A stretch of 64,000 nt of DNA from Bacteroidota bacterium (GTDB lineage Bacteria; Bacteroidota; Bacteroidia; Cytophagales; Cytophagaceae). The translations under genes were made by a program, and so were the position numbers. The notes under the pieces are model-generated. The model was not told where the DNA came from. It worked only from the letters and a program-made list of their open reading frames with translations, and did no database searches. Location of the stretch: assembly GCA_023391415.1 (NCBI GenBank), contig JAEWAY010000011.1, positions 241,198 through 305,197 on the forward strand. The letters are read 5' to 3'. Positions within the stretch are counted from its first letter, which is position 1, and every line of letters begins with the position of its first letter. Positions 54,187 through 62,030 of the stretch are shown here, piece by piece.

Positions 54187-54981
54187 ATGAATAAAACCAT
54201 ATTTAATATAACAAAAATGGATTGCCCAAGTGAGGAGCAATTAATCCGTATGAAACTGCAAAACTTTGATACGGTAAATTCATTGGAATTTGATATTCCC
54301 AATAGAAAACTAAATGTTTACCATAGTGGAAACCCAGAGCCGATTTTTTCAGCTTTGGAAACCTTGAACCTAAATACAACGCTGATTTCAACCGAAGAAA
54401 CTAACGCAGTTGTTGAAACAGATACAAGCAATAGCCAACGGAAACTACTATGGACGGTATTGATTATCAATTTCGTTTTCTTTGGATTGGAAATGTTGTT
54501 CGGTATTTTTTCCAACTCAATGGGATTGGTAGCGGATAGCTTGGATATGCTTGCCGATAGCATCGTTTACGCATTGGCTTTGTTTGCTGTTGGGGGTACG
54601 ATTGCAAGAAAAAACAATATCGCCAAATTTGCAGGTTACTTTCAAATCCTGTTAGCCGTTATCGGTTTTGTTGAAGTTATCAGACGTTTTATCGGAATAG
54701 AAGCGATGCCCGATTTCAAAACAATGATTATTGTTTCTGTTTTGGCATTGATAGCAAACGTACTTTGTCTTTACCTATTGCAAAAGAACAAGAGTAAAGA
54801 AGCCCATATGCAGGCTTCGATGATTTTCACGTCAAACGATGTTATAATCAATTCGGGGGTTATCGTTGCAGGAATTTTGGTCAATTGGTTAAACTCGAGC
54901 TATCCCGATTTGATTATCGGAGCTATTGTATTTGTAGTAGTGGCAAGAGGGGCATATAGAATATTGAAATTGGCGAAATGA
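54187..54981 (+). CDS. Cation-efflux (CDF-type) transporter with HMA-like N-terminus
   Basis: 264 residues. The N-terminal ~70 residues look like an HMA-type domain (ITKMDCPSEEQLIRMKL) lacking a CxxC. The membrane part (from about 85) has SNSMGLVADSLDMLADSIVYA, the CDF motif with Asp residues, and later FTSNDVIINSGVIVAGILV. Probably exports divalent metals such as zinc, cadmium or cobalt. Starts 4 bp after the receptor gene; last gene of cassette 3. Confidence 0.82.
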   Translation: MNKTIFNITKMDCPSEEQLIRMKLQNFDTVNSLEFDIPNRKLNVYHSGNPEPIFSALETLNLNTTLISTEETNAVVETDTSNSQRKLLWTVLIINFVFFGLEMLFGIFSNSMGLVADSLDMLADSIVYALALFAVGGTIARKNNIAKFAGYFQILLAVIGFVEVIRRFIGIEAMPDFKTMIIVSVLALIANVLCLYLLQKNKSKEAHMQASMIFTSNDVIINSGVIVAGILVNWLNSSYPDLIIGAIVFVVVARGAYRILKLAK

Positions 54982-54997
54982 AACCGAAAGAACGCCA

Positions 54998-55193
54998 GCA
55001 GGTAACATCGGTTTTGCAAAAGAGCGGGTTAAGTGCAAAATTCAACGACAGTAATTATATCACCGCATAAGCCATTTTTATTTCCTTTTTTTGTAATTTA
55101 GCAAATAGAAAATGGCTTACGCTACGGTAGTGCTAAACTGAACTTTTGTGCTTCTATTTCCGCTCCTTCGCAAAGCCGTTTCCCGTTATAGGC
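54998..55193 (+). repeat. Cassette recombination site C (attC-like)
   Basis: Starts GCAGGTAAC, ends GTTATAGGC. Arms CGGTTTTGCAAAAGAGCGG (from 55009) and CGCTCCTTCGCAAAGCCG (55161-55178) pair. Central hairpin AGCCATTTT/AAAATGGCT and motif TTAGCAAATAG. Its left half is nearly the same as that of site F. It lies between cassettes 3 and 4. Confidence 0.85.
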
Positions 55194-55256
55194 AAGCAAA
55201 ACCGACCACCGTGCAATGACAGACAACGAAAACTGACAAAACAGGCATATTGACTT

Positions 55257-56018
55257 TTAGACATGGAATTCTTCTCCGTCTTTTGGTATAATAACACGTT
55301 CTAAAATATTATTCACGGACAAAAAATTGAGAATGTATTCCCTATTCTCCACTGTTGGACTTACTGTTTCAAGATGAACAACAGCAATCTTATGGTTTGT
55401 ATAGTAATTTAATAATTCTTTTATGTCCGACACATTCATTGTGACGTGTTCTCCGACATTAAATTTTGCACTACCTCCATTAACGATTATAAAAGTAGGC
55501 TTAAATTTATCTATTGCATTGATTACGTCATCACACCAAACGGTATCACCTGCGACATACAGCGTTTCTTCATTATGGCGTAAAATAAAACCACTCACTT
55601 TTCCCATTAATCCGCCAACTTCACCTAATCCGTGTTTTCCTTCTGTCCTATATATTTCAATCCCACTAAAAACACTTTTTTCCGCAACAGGAATAATATT
55701 ATTAAATCCTAATCCTTCTATCATTGGAGTGTCTTCCGACTGACAATATATGGGCATATTTTTAGGAATGAGTTGATGTGCTTTGAAATCCCAATGGTCG
55801 GGGTGCAGATGAGTTAAAAGAACCGCATCTATTTGACCGATTAAATTGTTTAGTTCTAATTCCGAAAACGGTAAATCCACCAAAGGATTAAGACGGGCAT
55901 CGTCTGTCCACGGGAATTTACCTAAAACTCCTTTCTCTCCTAACATCGGGTCAACCAATATTTTTTTATCATTCACACTTATTACTAATGTGGCGTTTCT
56001 AATCAAACTTACTTTCAT
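55257..56018 (-). CDS. Metallo-beta-lactamase-fold hydrolase
   Basis: 253 residues from ATG 56018 (MKVSLIRNATLVI). Zinc motif LLTHLHPDHWDF (about 86-97), plus YVAGDTVW and a His near the C-terminus (VHLETVSPT). It resembles UlaG-type lactonase-like proteins. Substrate unknown. It is on the opposite strand to the other cassette genes and divergent from an HxlR regulator 90 bp away, so it has its own promoter. Confidence 0.82.
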   Translation of the reverse strand: MKVSLIRNATLVISVNDKKILVDPMLGEKGVLGKFPWTDDARLNPLVDLPFSELELNNLIGQIDAVLLTHLHPDHWDFKAHQLIPKNMPIYCQSEDTPMIEGLGFNNIIPVAEKSVFSGIEIYRTEGKHGLGEVGGLMGKVSGFILRHNEETLYVAGDTVWCDDVINAIDKFKPTFIIVNGGSAKFNVGEHVTMNVSDIKELLNYYTNHKIAVVHLETVSPTVENREYILNFLSVNNILERVIIPKDGEEFHV

Positions 56019-56108
56019 ATTTTTTTTATTTTTGCACAAACGTAGTCGGTCTAATTTTAGTCAACAAGAAATGAACTTTAAAGTGAATTGCTCACAAATT
56101 TGTAACCT

Positions 56109-56441
56109 ATGACATATCGTGAATTTGAAAATTGTCCGTTCAATATTTTCCTAAAGGTTTTTTCTGGAAAGTGGAAACCCTTGATACTGTATCAATTTTT
56201 TCTTAATGGCGATATTCGTTTTACGGACTTATGGAGAGAATTGCCCAAAGTATCAAAAAAAGTTTTATTGGAACAGTTGAAAGAATTGGAATTATCAGGC
56301 ATTGTCCAAAGGACACAGGTTAATACATTTCCGCCAGAAGTATTTTATGGACTTTCTGAAACTGGCAAGACCATTTTACCTGTTATTTTACATATTGAAG
56401 ACTGGACGAAAGAAACAATTATTAAAACGGACAAAGTCTAA
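56109..56441 (+). CDS. HxlR-family transcriptional regulator
   Basis: 110 residues with the HxlR pattern: CPFNIFLKVFSGKWKPLIL, then RFTDLWRELPKVSKKVLLEQLKELE and FYGLSETGKTILP. One N-terminal Cys. It is divergent from the metallo-beta-lactamase-fold gene, so it probably controls that gene. A TATTTTTG element at 56027-56034 could be part of its promoter, 75 bp before the ATG. Confidence 0.88.
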   Translation: MTYREFENCPFNIFLKVFSGKWKPLILYQFFLNGDIRFTDLWRELPKVSKKVLLEQLKELELSGIVQRTQVNTFPPEVFYGLSETGKTILPVILHIEDWTKETIIKTDKV

Positions 56442-56475
56442 TCTACAAAAATTACCCAAATGCCGAAAATTGCCT

Positions 56476-56614
56476 GCCTATAACATCACCTATACGCAAG
56501 CAGGGGTTTCGTGCTTCGTAGGACAGGAAAGTAGTAAAATTAAAGTTCATTTCTTCGTAGGAAGTTCAGTGGTTAAAATCCCTGCCTGCGTATAGGTGAG
56601 AACCGTTAGCGGTC
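56476..56614 (+). repeat. Cassette recombination site D (attC-like)
   Basis: Starts GCCTATAAC, ends GTTAGCGGTC. Arms 56486-56505 and 56580-56599 pair 19 of 20 (core CACCTATACGC). Its arms have a different sequence from the other sites, but the layout and ends are the same. It lies between cassettes 4 and 5. Confidence 0.82.
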
Positions 56615-56666
56615 AGGCAACGAACGACCGTGCAGACAACAAACGAACAAAATAAATCAAAGAAAA

Positions 56667-57431
56667 ATGTCAATAACAAAACACGAAGAACTTATCGGAA
56701 TGCAAAAAGCAAGTGAAGCAGTTGCTTACACGCTAAAAGAAATGCGGAACTATGCAAGACCCGGTATGACAACAAAAAAATTGGACGACTTTGGTGCGAA
56801 AATACTTTCGGATTTTGGTGCAAAATCAGCACCTTATTTGACTTATGGTTTTCCGGGTTGGACTTGTATAAGTGTGAACAACGAATTTTGTCACGGTATT
56901 CCGTCTGACAATCGAACATTAAAAGAAGGCGACTTAATAAATATTGACGTTTCTGCCGAACTCAACGGCTTTTGGTCAGACAACGGTGGCTCATTTGTAC
57001 TTGGAGAAGACATTAACCAACATCAAAAATTGGTTGATACATCGAAAGAAATTTTACACAAAGCCATTAACATCGTTAAAGGAGGAATGAAAATTTCTGA
57101 AGTTGGGCACATCATGGAAACCGAAGCAAAAAAAAGAGGTTTCAAAGTCATTAAAAATCTTGGAGGACACGGAATTGGAAGAAGTTTACACGAACAACCT
57201 GACGAAATAATGAACTATAAAAATCGTTTTGACCAAAGACGGTTTAGAAAAAATTCAGTTGTTGCCATAGAAACTTTTATTTCGACAACTTCGTCTTTTG
57301 CGACAGAACTTAATGACGGTTGGACAATGGTTGGCAACAAAGGTGGTTTTATGGCTCAGCACGAACACACAATTGTAGTTACAGACGGTAAACCAATGAT
57401 ACTAACCGAAATGAACGGAATATGGAATTAA
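56667..57431 (+). CDS. map: Type I methionyl aminopeptidase
   Basis: 254 residues. All metal ligands and catalytic residues are present: His76 in FCHGIPS, Asp94 and Asp105, His168 in GGHGIGRSLH, Glu202 in AIETF, Glu233 in QHEHTI. Removes N-terminal methionine from new proteins. It lies in a cassette, not in a ribosomal operon, so it is likely an extra copy beside the chromosomal gene; that copy is not in the window. Its 3' end overlaps the DUF4260 gene by 10 bp. Confidence 0.93.
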   Translation: MSITKHEELIGMQKASEAVAYTLKEMRNYARPGMTTKKLDDFGAKILSDFGAKSAPYLTYGFPGWTCISVNNEFCHGIPSDNRTLKEGDLINIDVSAELNGFWSDNGGSFVLGEDINQHQKLVDTSKEILHKAINIVKGGMKISEVGHIMETEAKKRGFKVIKNLGGHGIGRSLHEQPDEIMNYKNRFDQRRFRKNSVVAIETFISTTSSFATELNDGWTMVGNKGGFMAQHEHTIVVTDGKPMILTEMNGIWN

Positions 57432-57802
57432 AAAAATCGAGCCAAATGAATGGATTATTAAGACTTGAAGAAGTCGGACAATTTTTGCTGTCAATCCTAT
57501 TATTTAATCAATTAAATTATGCTTGGTGGGTATTTCCGGCTTGTATTCTTTTGCCTGATTTATCAATGATTGGTTATTTAGTAAATACTAAAATTGGTGC
57601 TTGGCTTTATAATTTCTTTCACCATAAGTTTGTTGCCATTATGGTTTTAACGTTGGGGTTTACGTTAAATAACTCTACAATTACTCTGATAGGTCTTATT
57701 TTATTTGGACATTCAGCAATGGATAGAATTTTTGGATACGGACTAAAATTCAATGATGATTTCAAACACACACATTTGGGTTGGATAGGAAAAAAGAACT
57801 AA
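57422..57802 (+). CDS. DUF4260 small membrane protein
   Basis: 126 residues, or 118 from the in-frame ATG at 57446. About four membrane segments with the DUF4260 pattern GLLRLEEVGQFLLSILLF, LLPDLSMIGYLVNTKIGAW, YNFFHHK and GHSAMDRIFGYGLKF. Function unknown. It overlaps map by 10 bp and ends just before site E. Confidence 0.85.
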   Translation: MELKKSSQMNGLLRLEEVGQFLLSILLFNQLNYAWWVFPACILLPDLSMIGYLVNTKIGAWLYNFFHHKFVAIMVLTLGFTLNNSTITLIGLILFGHSAMDRIFGYGLKFNDDFKHTHLGWIGKKN

Positions 57803-57816
57803 AATGATATGCCCGA

Positions 57817-58081
57817 ACCGCTAACAAGGGTTTTGCGTCAGGCGGGTCGAACGTTCCCGTTCGACACTTTTTCGTGAATTTGAGCTTTGTCGCTCGCTCG
57901 GAATTTTCTGCTGAAAATCCCGCCCGAACGCAAAGCCCCAAAACGATGCGACAAAATCCCTTCGGGCTTTTGTCGCATCGCCCGGCGGCTTCGCTCAGTG
58001 TACGAAGCCCTTCGGGACTTCGTACATCTGACGGTTTTGCAAAAGGCAAAACCCTTCGCAAAGCCGCCGGGCGTTAGGTGC
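57817..58081 (+). repeat. Composite cassette recombination site E (attC-like)
   Basis: Left end ACCGCTAAC, right end GTTAGGTGC. Three palindromes follow each other: GGGTTTTGCGTCAGGCGGG (57828-57846) pairing with 57919-57938; GATGCGACAAAA (57945-57956) pairing with 57968-57979; and CGCCCGGCGGCTT (57979-57991) pairing with 58061-58073. Its last 105 bp (57973-58077) are the same as those of site F. Confidence 0.85.
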
Positions 58082-58201
58082 AACCCTGTCGAACATCCGT
58101 ACATAAATCGACAACACTCTAAAAAATCAAACTCATTTAACTTTTATATTCAGTTGAAATTTATTTCAATAAAATAATTGATTATTAAATTCTTTATCGT
58201 A

Positions 58202-58213
58202 ATATTGCAATAT
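58202..58213 (+). promoter_or_regulatory. Candidate ArsR operator overlapping a -7 element
   Basis: Perfect 12-bp palindrome ATATTGCAATAT, 12 bp before the arsR ATG. It overlaps TAATATTG (58200-58207), a one-mismatch -7 element. This fits repression by ArsR in the absence of arsenite. Confidence 0.6.
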
Positions 58214-58225
58214 AGAAATAAAGAA

Positions 58226-58564
58226 ATGGAAATAGAACAAACAAAACCAAAGGATTTTACAGACAGCCAACACGAAATTGCCCACATTATAAAAGCATTG
58301 GGACATCCTGCTCGTGTGGCAATCATAGAATATTTATTATCGGTTGACACTTGTATCTGCGGAGATATTGTTGATGTACTTCCTTTAGCACAGCCAACTG
58401 TTTCAAGGCATTTAAAAGAACTTAAAAATGCAAAACTAATTAAGGGAACCATTGAAGGTAACACGATTTGTTATTGCATTGACGAAAAAACTATTGAAGA
58501 ACTGCAAAAATATTTTACAAATATTTCGGTAAAACTTACTCTAAAAAACAAAAATTGTTGCTAA
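58226..58564 (+). CDS. arsR: ArsR-family arsenic-responsive repressor
   Basis: 112 residues from ATG 58226 (MEIEQTKPKD). Winged helix-turn-helix with LGHPARVAIIEYLL, the metalloid-site candidate DTCICGD (Cys43, Cys45) and recognition helix QPTVSRHLKELK. C-terminal NKNCC could add thiolate ligands. It should lift repression on binding As(III). A perfect palindrome lies just upstream. First gene of a five-gene operon that fills cassette 6. Confidence 0.93.
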   Translation: MEIEQTKPKDFTDSQHEIAHIIKALGHPARVAIIEYLLSVDTCICGDIVDVLPLAQPTVSRHLKELKNAKLIKGTIEGNTICYCIDEKTIEELQKYFTNISVKLTLKNKNCC

Positions 58565-58581
58565 CATAAAATAATACCAAA

Positions 58582-59055
58582 ATGAAACTATCACAAGTAA
58601 AAGCACTTTTACCAACTTTAGAAAATGTAACATTCAAATTGGAAAACGGCTCTTTTGTTCCAGAACATTTTCACGTTACCGAAGTCGGAATGATTACAAA
58701 AAACTTCATTGATTGTGGTGGAGTAATTCGTACAGAAAAAACCGTAAATTTTCAGCTATGGAATGCCGATGATTTTGAACATCGTTTAAAACCTTCTAAA
58801 CTTTTAAACATCATTAAACTTTCCGAAGAAAGATTAGGTATTGAAGATGCAGAAATTGAAGTGGAATATCAAAGCGACACCATCGGAAAGTACGGCTTGG
58901 CATTTGACGGAACAAATTTCATTTTACAAAACAAAACAACTGCTTGTTTAGCACAAGACAAATGTGGAATACCACAAGAAAAACAGAAAATAAAATTGTC
59001 GCAATTACAAACGGCTCAAACATCTTCTTGTTCGCCTAATGCGGGCTGTTGCTAA
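58582..59055 (+). CDS. DUF6428 family protein
   Basis: 157 residues, cytosolic, with a beta-rich middle (FKLENGSFVPEHFHVTEVGM, FIDCGGVIRTEKTVNFQLW) and a C-terminal Cys-containing tail (SSCSPNAGCC). DUF6428 proteins are regularly found between arsR and arsC-like genes in Bacteroidota. The Cys residues (also TACLAQDKCG) could bind arsenite. The function is not known. 17 bp after arsR. Confidence 0.75.
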   Translation: MKLSQVKALLPTLENVTFKLENGSFVPEHFHVTEVGMITKNFIDCGGVIRTEKTVNFQLWNADDFEHRLKPSKLLNIIKLSEERLGIEDAEIEVEYQSDTIGKYGLAFDGTNFILQNKTTACLAQDKCGIPQEKQKIKLSQLQTAQTSSCSPNAGCC

Positions 59056-59074
59056 CCATTAAAAACAAAACACG

Positions 59075-59689
59075 ATGTATCAAAAACTAATCGAAGTGAT
59101 TAACAATAATATAGACGTTCACAGCATCAGCGAAGAACGTAAAACCATATTACAGCCGTTGATAGATTTTATACAACATAAAGTAAACAACAAGCAGGAT
59201 GTAATTATCAATTTCATCTGTACCCACAATTCCCGAAGAAGCCATTTATCACAGGTTTGGGCACAGGTAGCATCAGCACATTTTAATATCCCAAACGTAT
59301 ATTGTTATTCAGGCGGAACAGAAGAAACAGCACTATTCCCAAAAGTCGCAGAAACCTTGAAAGAACAGGGATTTAATATTTTCAAAATTGCAGACACCAA
59401 CAACCCTGTATATGCCATAAAGTACAGTGATAATGCTTTTCCTATCATTGGATTTTCAAAAAAATATGATAGTCCTTTCAATCCTGCATCAGCATTCACA
59501 GCCATTATGACCTGTTCACAAGCAGACGGTGGATGTCCGTTTATAGCAGGAGCAGAACAAAGAATACCTATCACATTTGAAGACCCGAAAATTTCAGACG
59601 GTACAACAGAACAGACAAAAATTTATGCAGAAAGAAGTTTGCAGATAGCTACAGAAATGTTCTATGTTTTTTCAATGATTAAAAAATAG
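59075..59689 (+). CDS. Low-molecular-weight phosphatase-like ArsC homologue
   Basis: 204 residues. The P-loop CTHNSRRS (Cys49, Arg55; CX5R) is preceded by QDVIINFI, and CPFIAGAEQRIPITFEDPK follows with a second conserved Cys region. This long form is common in Bacteroidota ars operons and may act as an arsenate reductase or as a phosphatase on an arsenic-linked substrate. The operon also has a canonical ArsC, so its separate job is unclear. 19 bp after the DUF6428 gene. Confidence 0.8.
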   Translation: MYQKLIEVINNNIDVHSISEERKTILQPLIDFIQHKVNNKQDVIINFICTHNSRRSHLSQVWAQVASAHFNIPNVYCYSGGTEETALFPKVAETLKEQGFNIFKIADTNNPVYAIKYSDNAFPIIGFSKKYDSPFNPASAFTAIMTCSQADGGCPFIAGAEQRIPITFEDPKISDGTTEQTKIYAERSLQIATEMFYVFSMIKK

Positions 59690-59692
59690 CCG

Positions 59693-60727
59693 ATGCAACC
59701 AAAACTAAAATTTCTTGACAGATACTTAACCCTATGGATATTCCTTGCAATGGCGGTAGGTGTGGGATTGGGTTATTTATTTCCAGATATTTCCAATGTA
59801 ACGAACTCCCTTTCTGTTGGTACAACCAATATACCGTTGGCTATCGGATTGATATTGATGATGTATCCGCCTTTGGCAAAAGTAGATTACAGCTTGTTAC
59901 CTAAAGCTCTAAAAGACAAAAAAGTAATTGCCATTTCCTTAATATTGAATTGGGTTATCGGTACCGTTTTGATGTTTGGTTTAGCCGTTCTGTTTTTACG
60001 AAACGAACCCGAATATATGTCGGGATTAATTTTAATTGGTCTGGCAAGGTGTATCGCAATGGTTATTGTGTGGAGTGATTTGGCAAAAGCAAACAGAGAA
60101 TACACGGCATTATTGGTCGCCCTAAACAGTATCTTTCAGATATTGACTTACAGTTTTTTCGTTTGGCTTTTCATCAACATATTGCCCAATAAATTAGGGA
60201 TTGCTAATTTCAATGTAAGTGTTTCAATGAAAGAAGTTACACAAAGCGTTTTGATATATTTAGGCATTCCTTTTTTTGCTGGTTTCGTGAGCCGTTATTA
60301 TTTGGTAAAATCGAAAGGTATCGAGTGGTACAATAGAAAGTTTGTTCCAAAAATATCGCCTATTACATTGTATGCTTTACTGTTTACCATTGTGCTGATG
60401 TTCAGTTTAAAAGGCGACAAAATATTGGAGTTGCCTTTAGATGTCATAAAAATAGCGATACCATTAATCATTTATTTTGTACTAATGTTTTTCGTGAGTT
60501 TTTTCATTAGTAAATTTCTAAAAGTCCCTTATGATAAAAATGCATCTATTGCATTTACAGCTACTGGCAACAACTTTGAATTGGCAATTGCGGTCGCCAT
60601 TGCGGTATTTGGCATACACTCGCCTCAAGCATTTGTGGGTGTAATCGGGCCTTTAGTTGAAGTTCCTGTTTTGATATTATTAGTCAGAGCAAGTCTATTT
60701 TTAAAACGAAAATATTATAAACAATGA
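59693..60727 (+). CDS. arsB: ACR3-family arsenite efflux permease
   Basis: 344 residues, ten predicted membrane segments. The conserved Cys of ACR3 (Cys120 in GLARCIAMVIVW) is present, along with the SLPKALKDKK-type loop and NFELAIAVAIAVFG. Exports As(III). It starts 3 bp after the phosphatase gene and overlaps the following arsC by 4 bp. Confidence 0.94.
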   Translation: MQPKLKFLDRYLTLWIFLAMAVGVGLGYLFPDISNVTNSLSVGTTNIPLAIGLILMMYPPLAKVDYSLLPKALKDKKVIAISLILNWVIGTVLMFGLAVLFLRNEPEYMSGLILIGLARCIAMVIVWSDLAKANREYTALLVALNSIFQILTYSFFVWLFINILPNKLGIANFNVSVSMKEVTQSVLIYLGIPFFAGFVSRYYLVKSKGIEWYNRKFVPKISPITLYALLFTIVLMFSLKGDKILELPLDVIKIAIPLIIYFVLMFFVSFFISKFLKVPYDKNASIAFTATGNNFELAIAVAIAVFGIHSPQAFVGVIGPLVEVPVLILLVRASLFLKRKYYKQ

Positions 60728-61152
60728 CAAAGAAAATTTTAGTGCTTTGCACAGGAAACAGTTGCAGAAGTCAGATAGCTGAAGGTTATTTACGACATTT
60801 TGCGAACGGAAATGCAGAAGTTTACAGTGCAGGTGTCAAAACACACGGAGTAAACCCAAAAGCCATTGCAATAATGCAAGAAGACGGAATTGATATTTCA
60901 AATCATACGTCAACCAACATTGATGAATATTTCGACATTGATTTTGATTTTGTCATTACAGTTTGCGACAATGCCAAAGAACGTTGTCCGTTTTTTCCAA
61001 CTAAAGCAAAAAAGTTTCATCACAACTTTTCAGACCCTGCGAAAGCAAAAGGAACAGACGAAGAAATCAACGAACAGTTCAGACAAGTCAGGCAGCAAAT
61101 TAAAGAATACTGCGAACGATTTGTAGCGGAAAATCTAAAGGGAAACCAATAA
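60724..61152 (+). CDS. arsC: Thioredoxin-coupled arsenate reductase
   Basis: 142 residues, the low-molecular-weight phosphatase type of ArsC. P-loop CTGNSCRS (Cys9, Arg15), and the two further redox cysteines Cys81 and Cys88 in VCDNAKERCP, which match the Cys triad of the pI258 enzyme. Reduces As(V) to As(III) for export by the ACR3 pump encoded just upstream. Last gene of cassette 6, ending 5 bp before site F. Confidence 0.94.
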   Translation: MTKKILVLCTGNSCRSQIAEGYLRHFANGNAEVYSAGVKTHGVNPKAIAIMQEDGIDISNHTSTNIDEYFDIDFDFVITVCDNAKERCPFFPTKAKKFHHNFSDPAKAKGTDEEINEQFRQVRQQIKEYCERFVAENLKGNQ

Positions 61153-61157
61153 GGGCA

Positions 61158-61438
61158 GCACCTAACAACGGTTTTGCAAAAGAGCGGGTTAAGTGCAAAC
61201 TTCAACATTTGTGCTTTCAATCCGCAAAACCATTTTTTATTTGCTTTTAAACTGTAAATTAGCAAATAGAAAAAATGGTTTTGCTACGTCTGTGCTAAAT
61301 TGAAAGTTTAGTCTTTCTAATCCGCTCCTTCGCATCGCCCGGCGGCTTCGCTCAGTGTACGAAGCCCTTCGGGACTTCGTACATCTGACGGTTTTGCAAA
61401 AGGCAAAACCCTTCGCAAAGCCGCCGGGCGTTAGCTGC
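61158..61438 (+). repeat. Composite cassette recombination site F (attC-like)
   Basis: Starts GCACCTAAC, ends GTTAGCTGC. Left half matches site C. The right half continues as CCGCTCCTTCGCA and then holds the 105-bp block (61330-61434) also found in site E. GCACCTAAC is the exact complement of GTTAGGTGC at the start of the same cassette. Confidence 0.88.
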
Positions 61439-61467
61439 TATTTTACAAAACCGACACAGTATAAATT

Positions 61468-62007
61468 ATGAATGAAAATAATACGACTGACAATCACCTA
61501 ACACGACCAAATAAAATATCACAAAAAGATATGGCGACAGATAAAACTCATAACTATAAAGCGACTATCAAATGGACAGGTAATAAAGGTTCAGGAACAA
61601 GCAATTACCATGACTATAACAGAGAACACATAATAAATATTGACAACAAGAATAATATTTTTGGTTCTTCAGACCCTGCTTTTCGTGGCGACAAGACAAA
61701 ACATAATCCAGAAGACTTATTGGTGTCTTCACTTTCAGCTTGTCATATGCTTTGGTATTTGCATTTATGTTCACAAGCGGGTGTAGTTGTAACCGACTAT
61801 ATTGACAATGCAACAGGAATAATGAAAGAAACGGAAAACGGTGGCGGACACTTTACAGAAGTAACTTTAAATCCAATAGTAACGGTTACCGAACAGACAA
61901 TGATAGACAAAGCCAATGAACTTCATAAAAAGGCTAACGAACTTTGTTTTATTGCTAACTCAGTTAATTTTCCAGTGTTTCACAGACCGACAACAAAGAC
62001 AAAATAA
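61468..62007 (+). CDS. OsmC/Ohr-family peroxiredoxin-like protein
   Basis: 179 residues; ATG 61531 (MATDKTHNYKATIKW) may be the true start. The OsmC fold is visible: ATIKWTGNKGSGT, NPEDLLVSSLSACHMLWYLHL with the first catalytic Cys, and ANELCFIANSVNFPVF with the second. OsmC/Ohr proteins reduce organic hydroperoxides. Only gene of cassette 7. Confidence 0.88.
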   Translation: MNENNTTDNHLTRPNKISQKDMATDKTHNYKATIKWTGNKGSGTSNYHDYNREHIINIDNKNNIFGSSDPAFRGDKTKHNPEDLLVSSLSACHMLWYLHLCSQAGVVVTDYIDNATGIMKETENGGGHFTEVTLNPIVTVTEQTMIDKANELHKKANELCFIANSVNFPVFHRPTTKTK

Positions 62008-62030
62008 TGGACGGACAAGAAAGAAACACA

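Noticed and set aside
57762..58177. Several 65-100 codon ORFs in site E
   Set aside because: They arise from the palindromic repeat, overlap on both strands and have no protein character.
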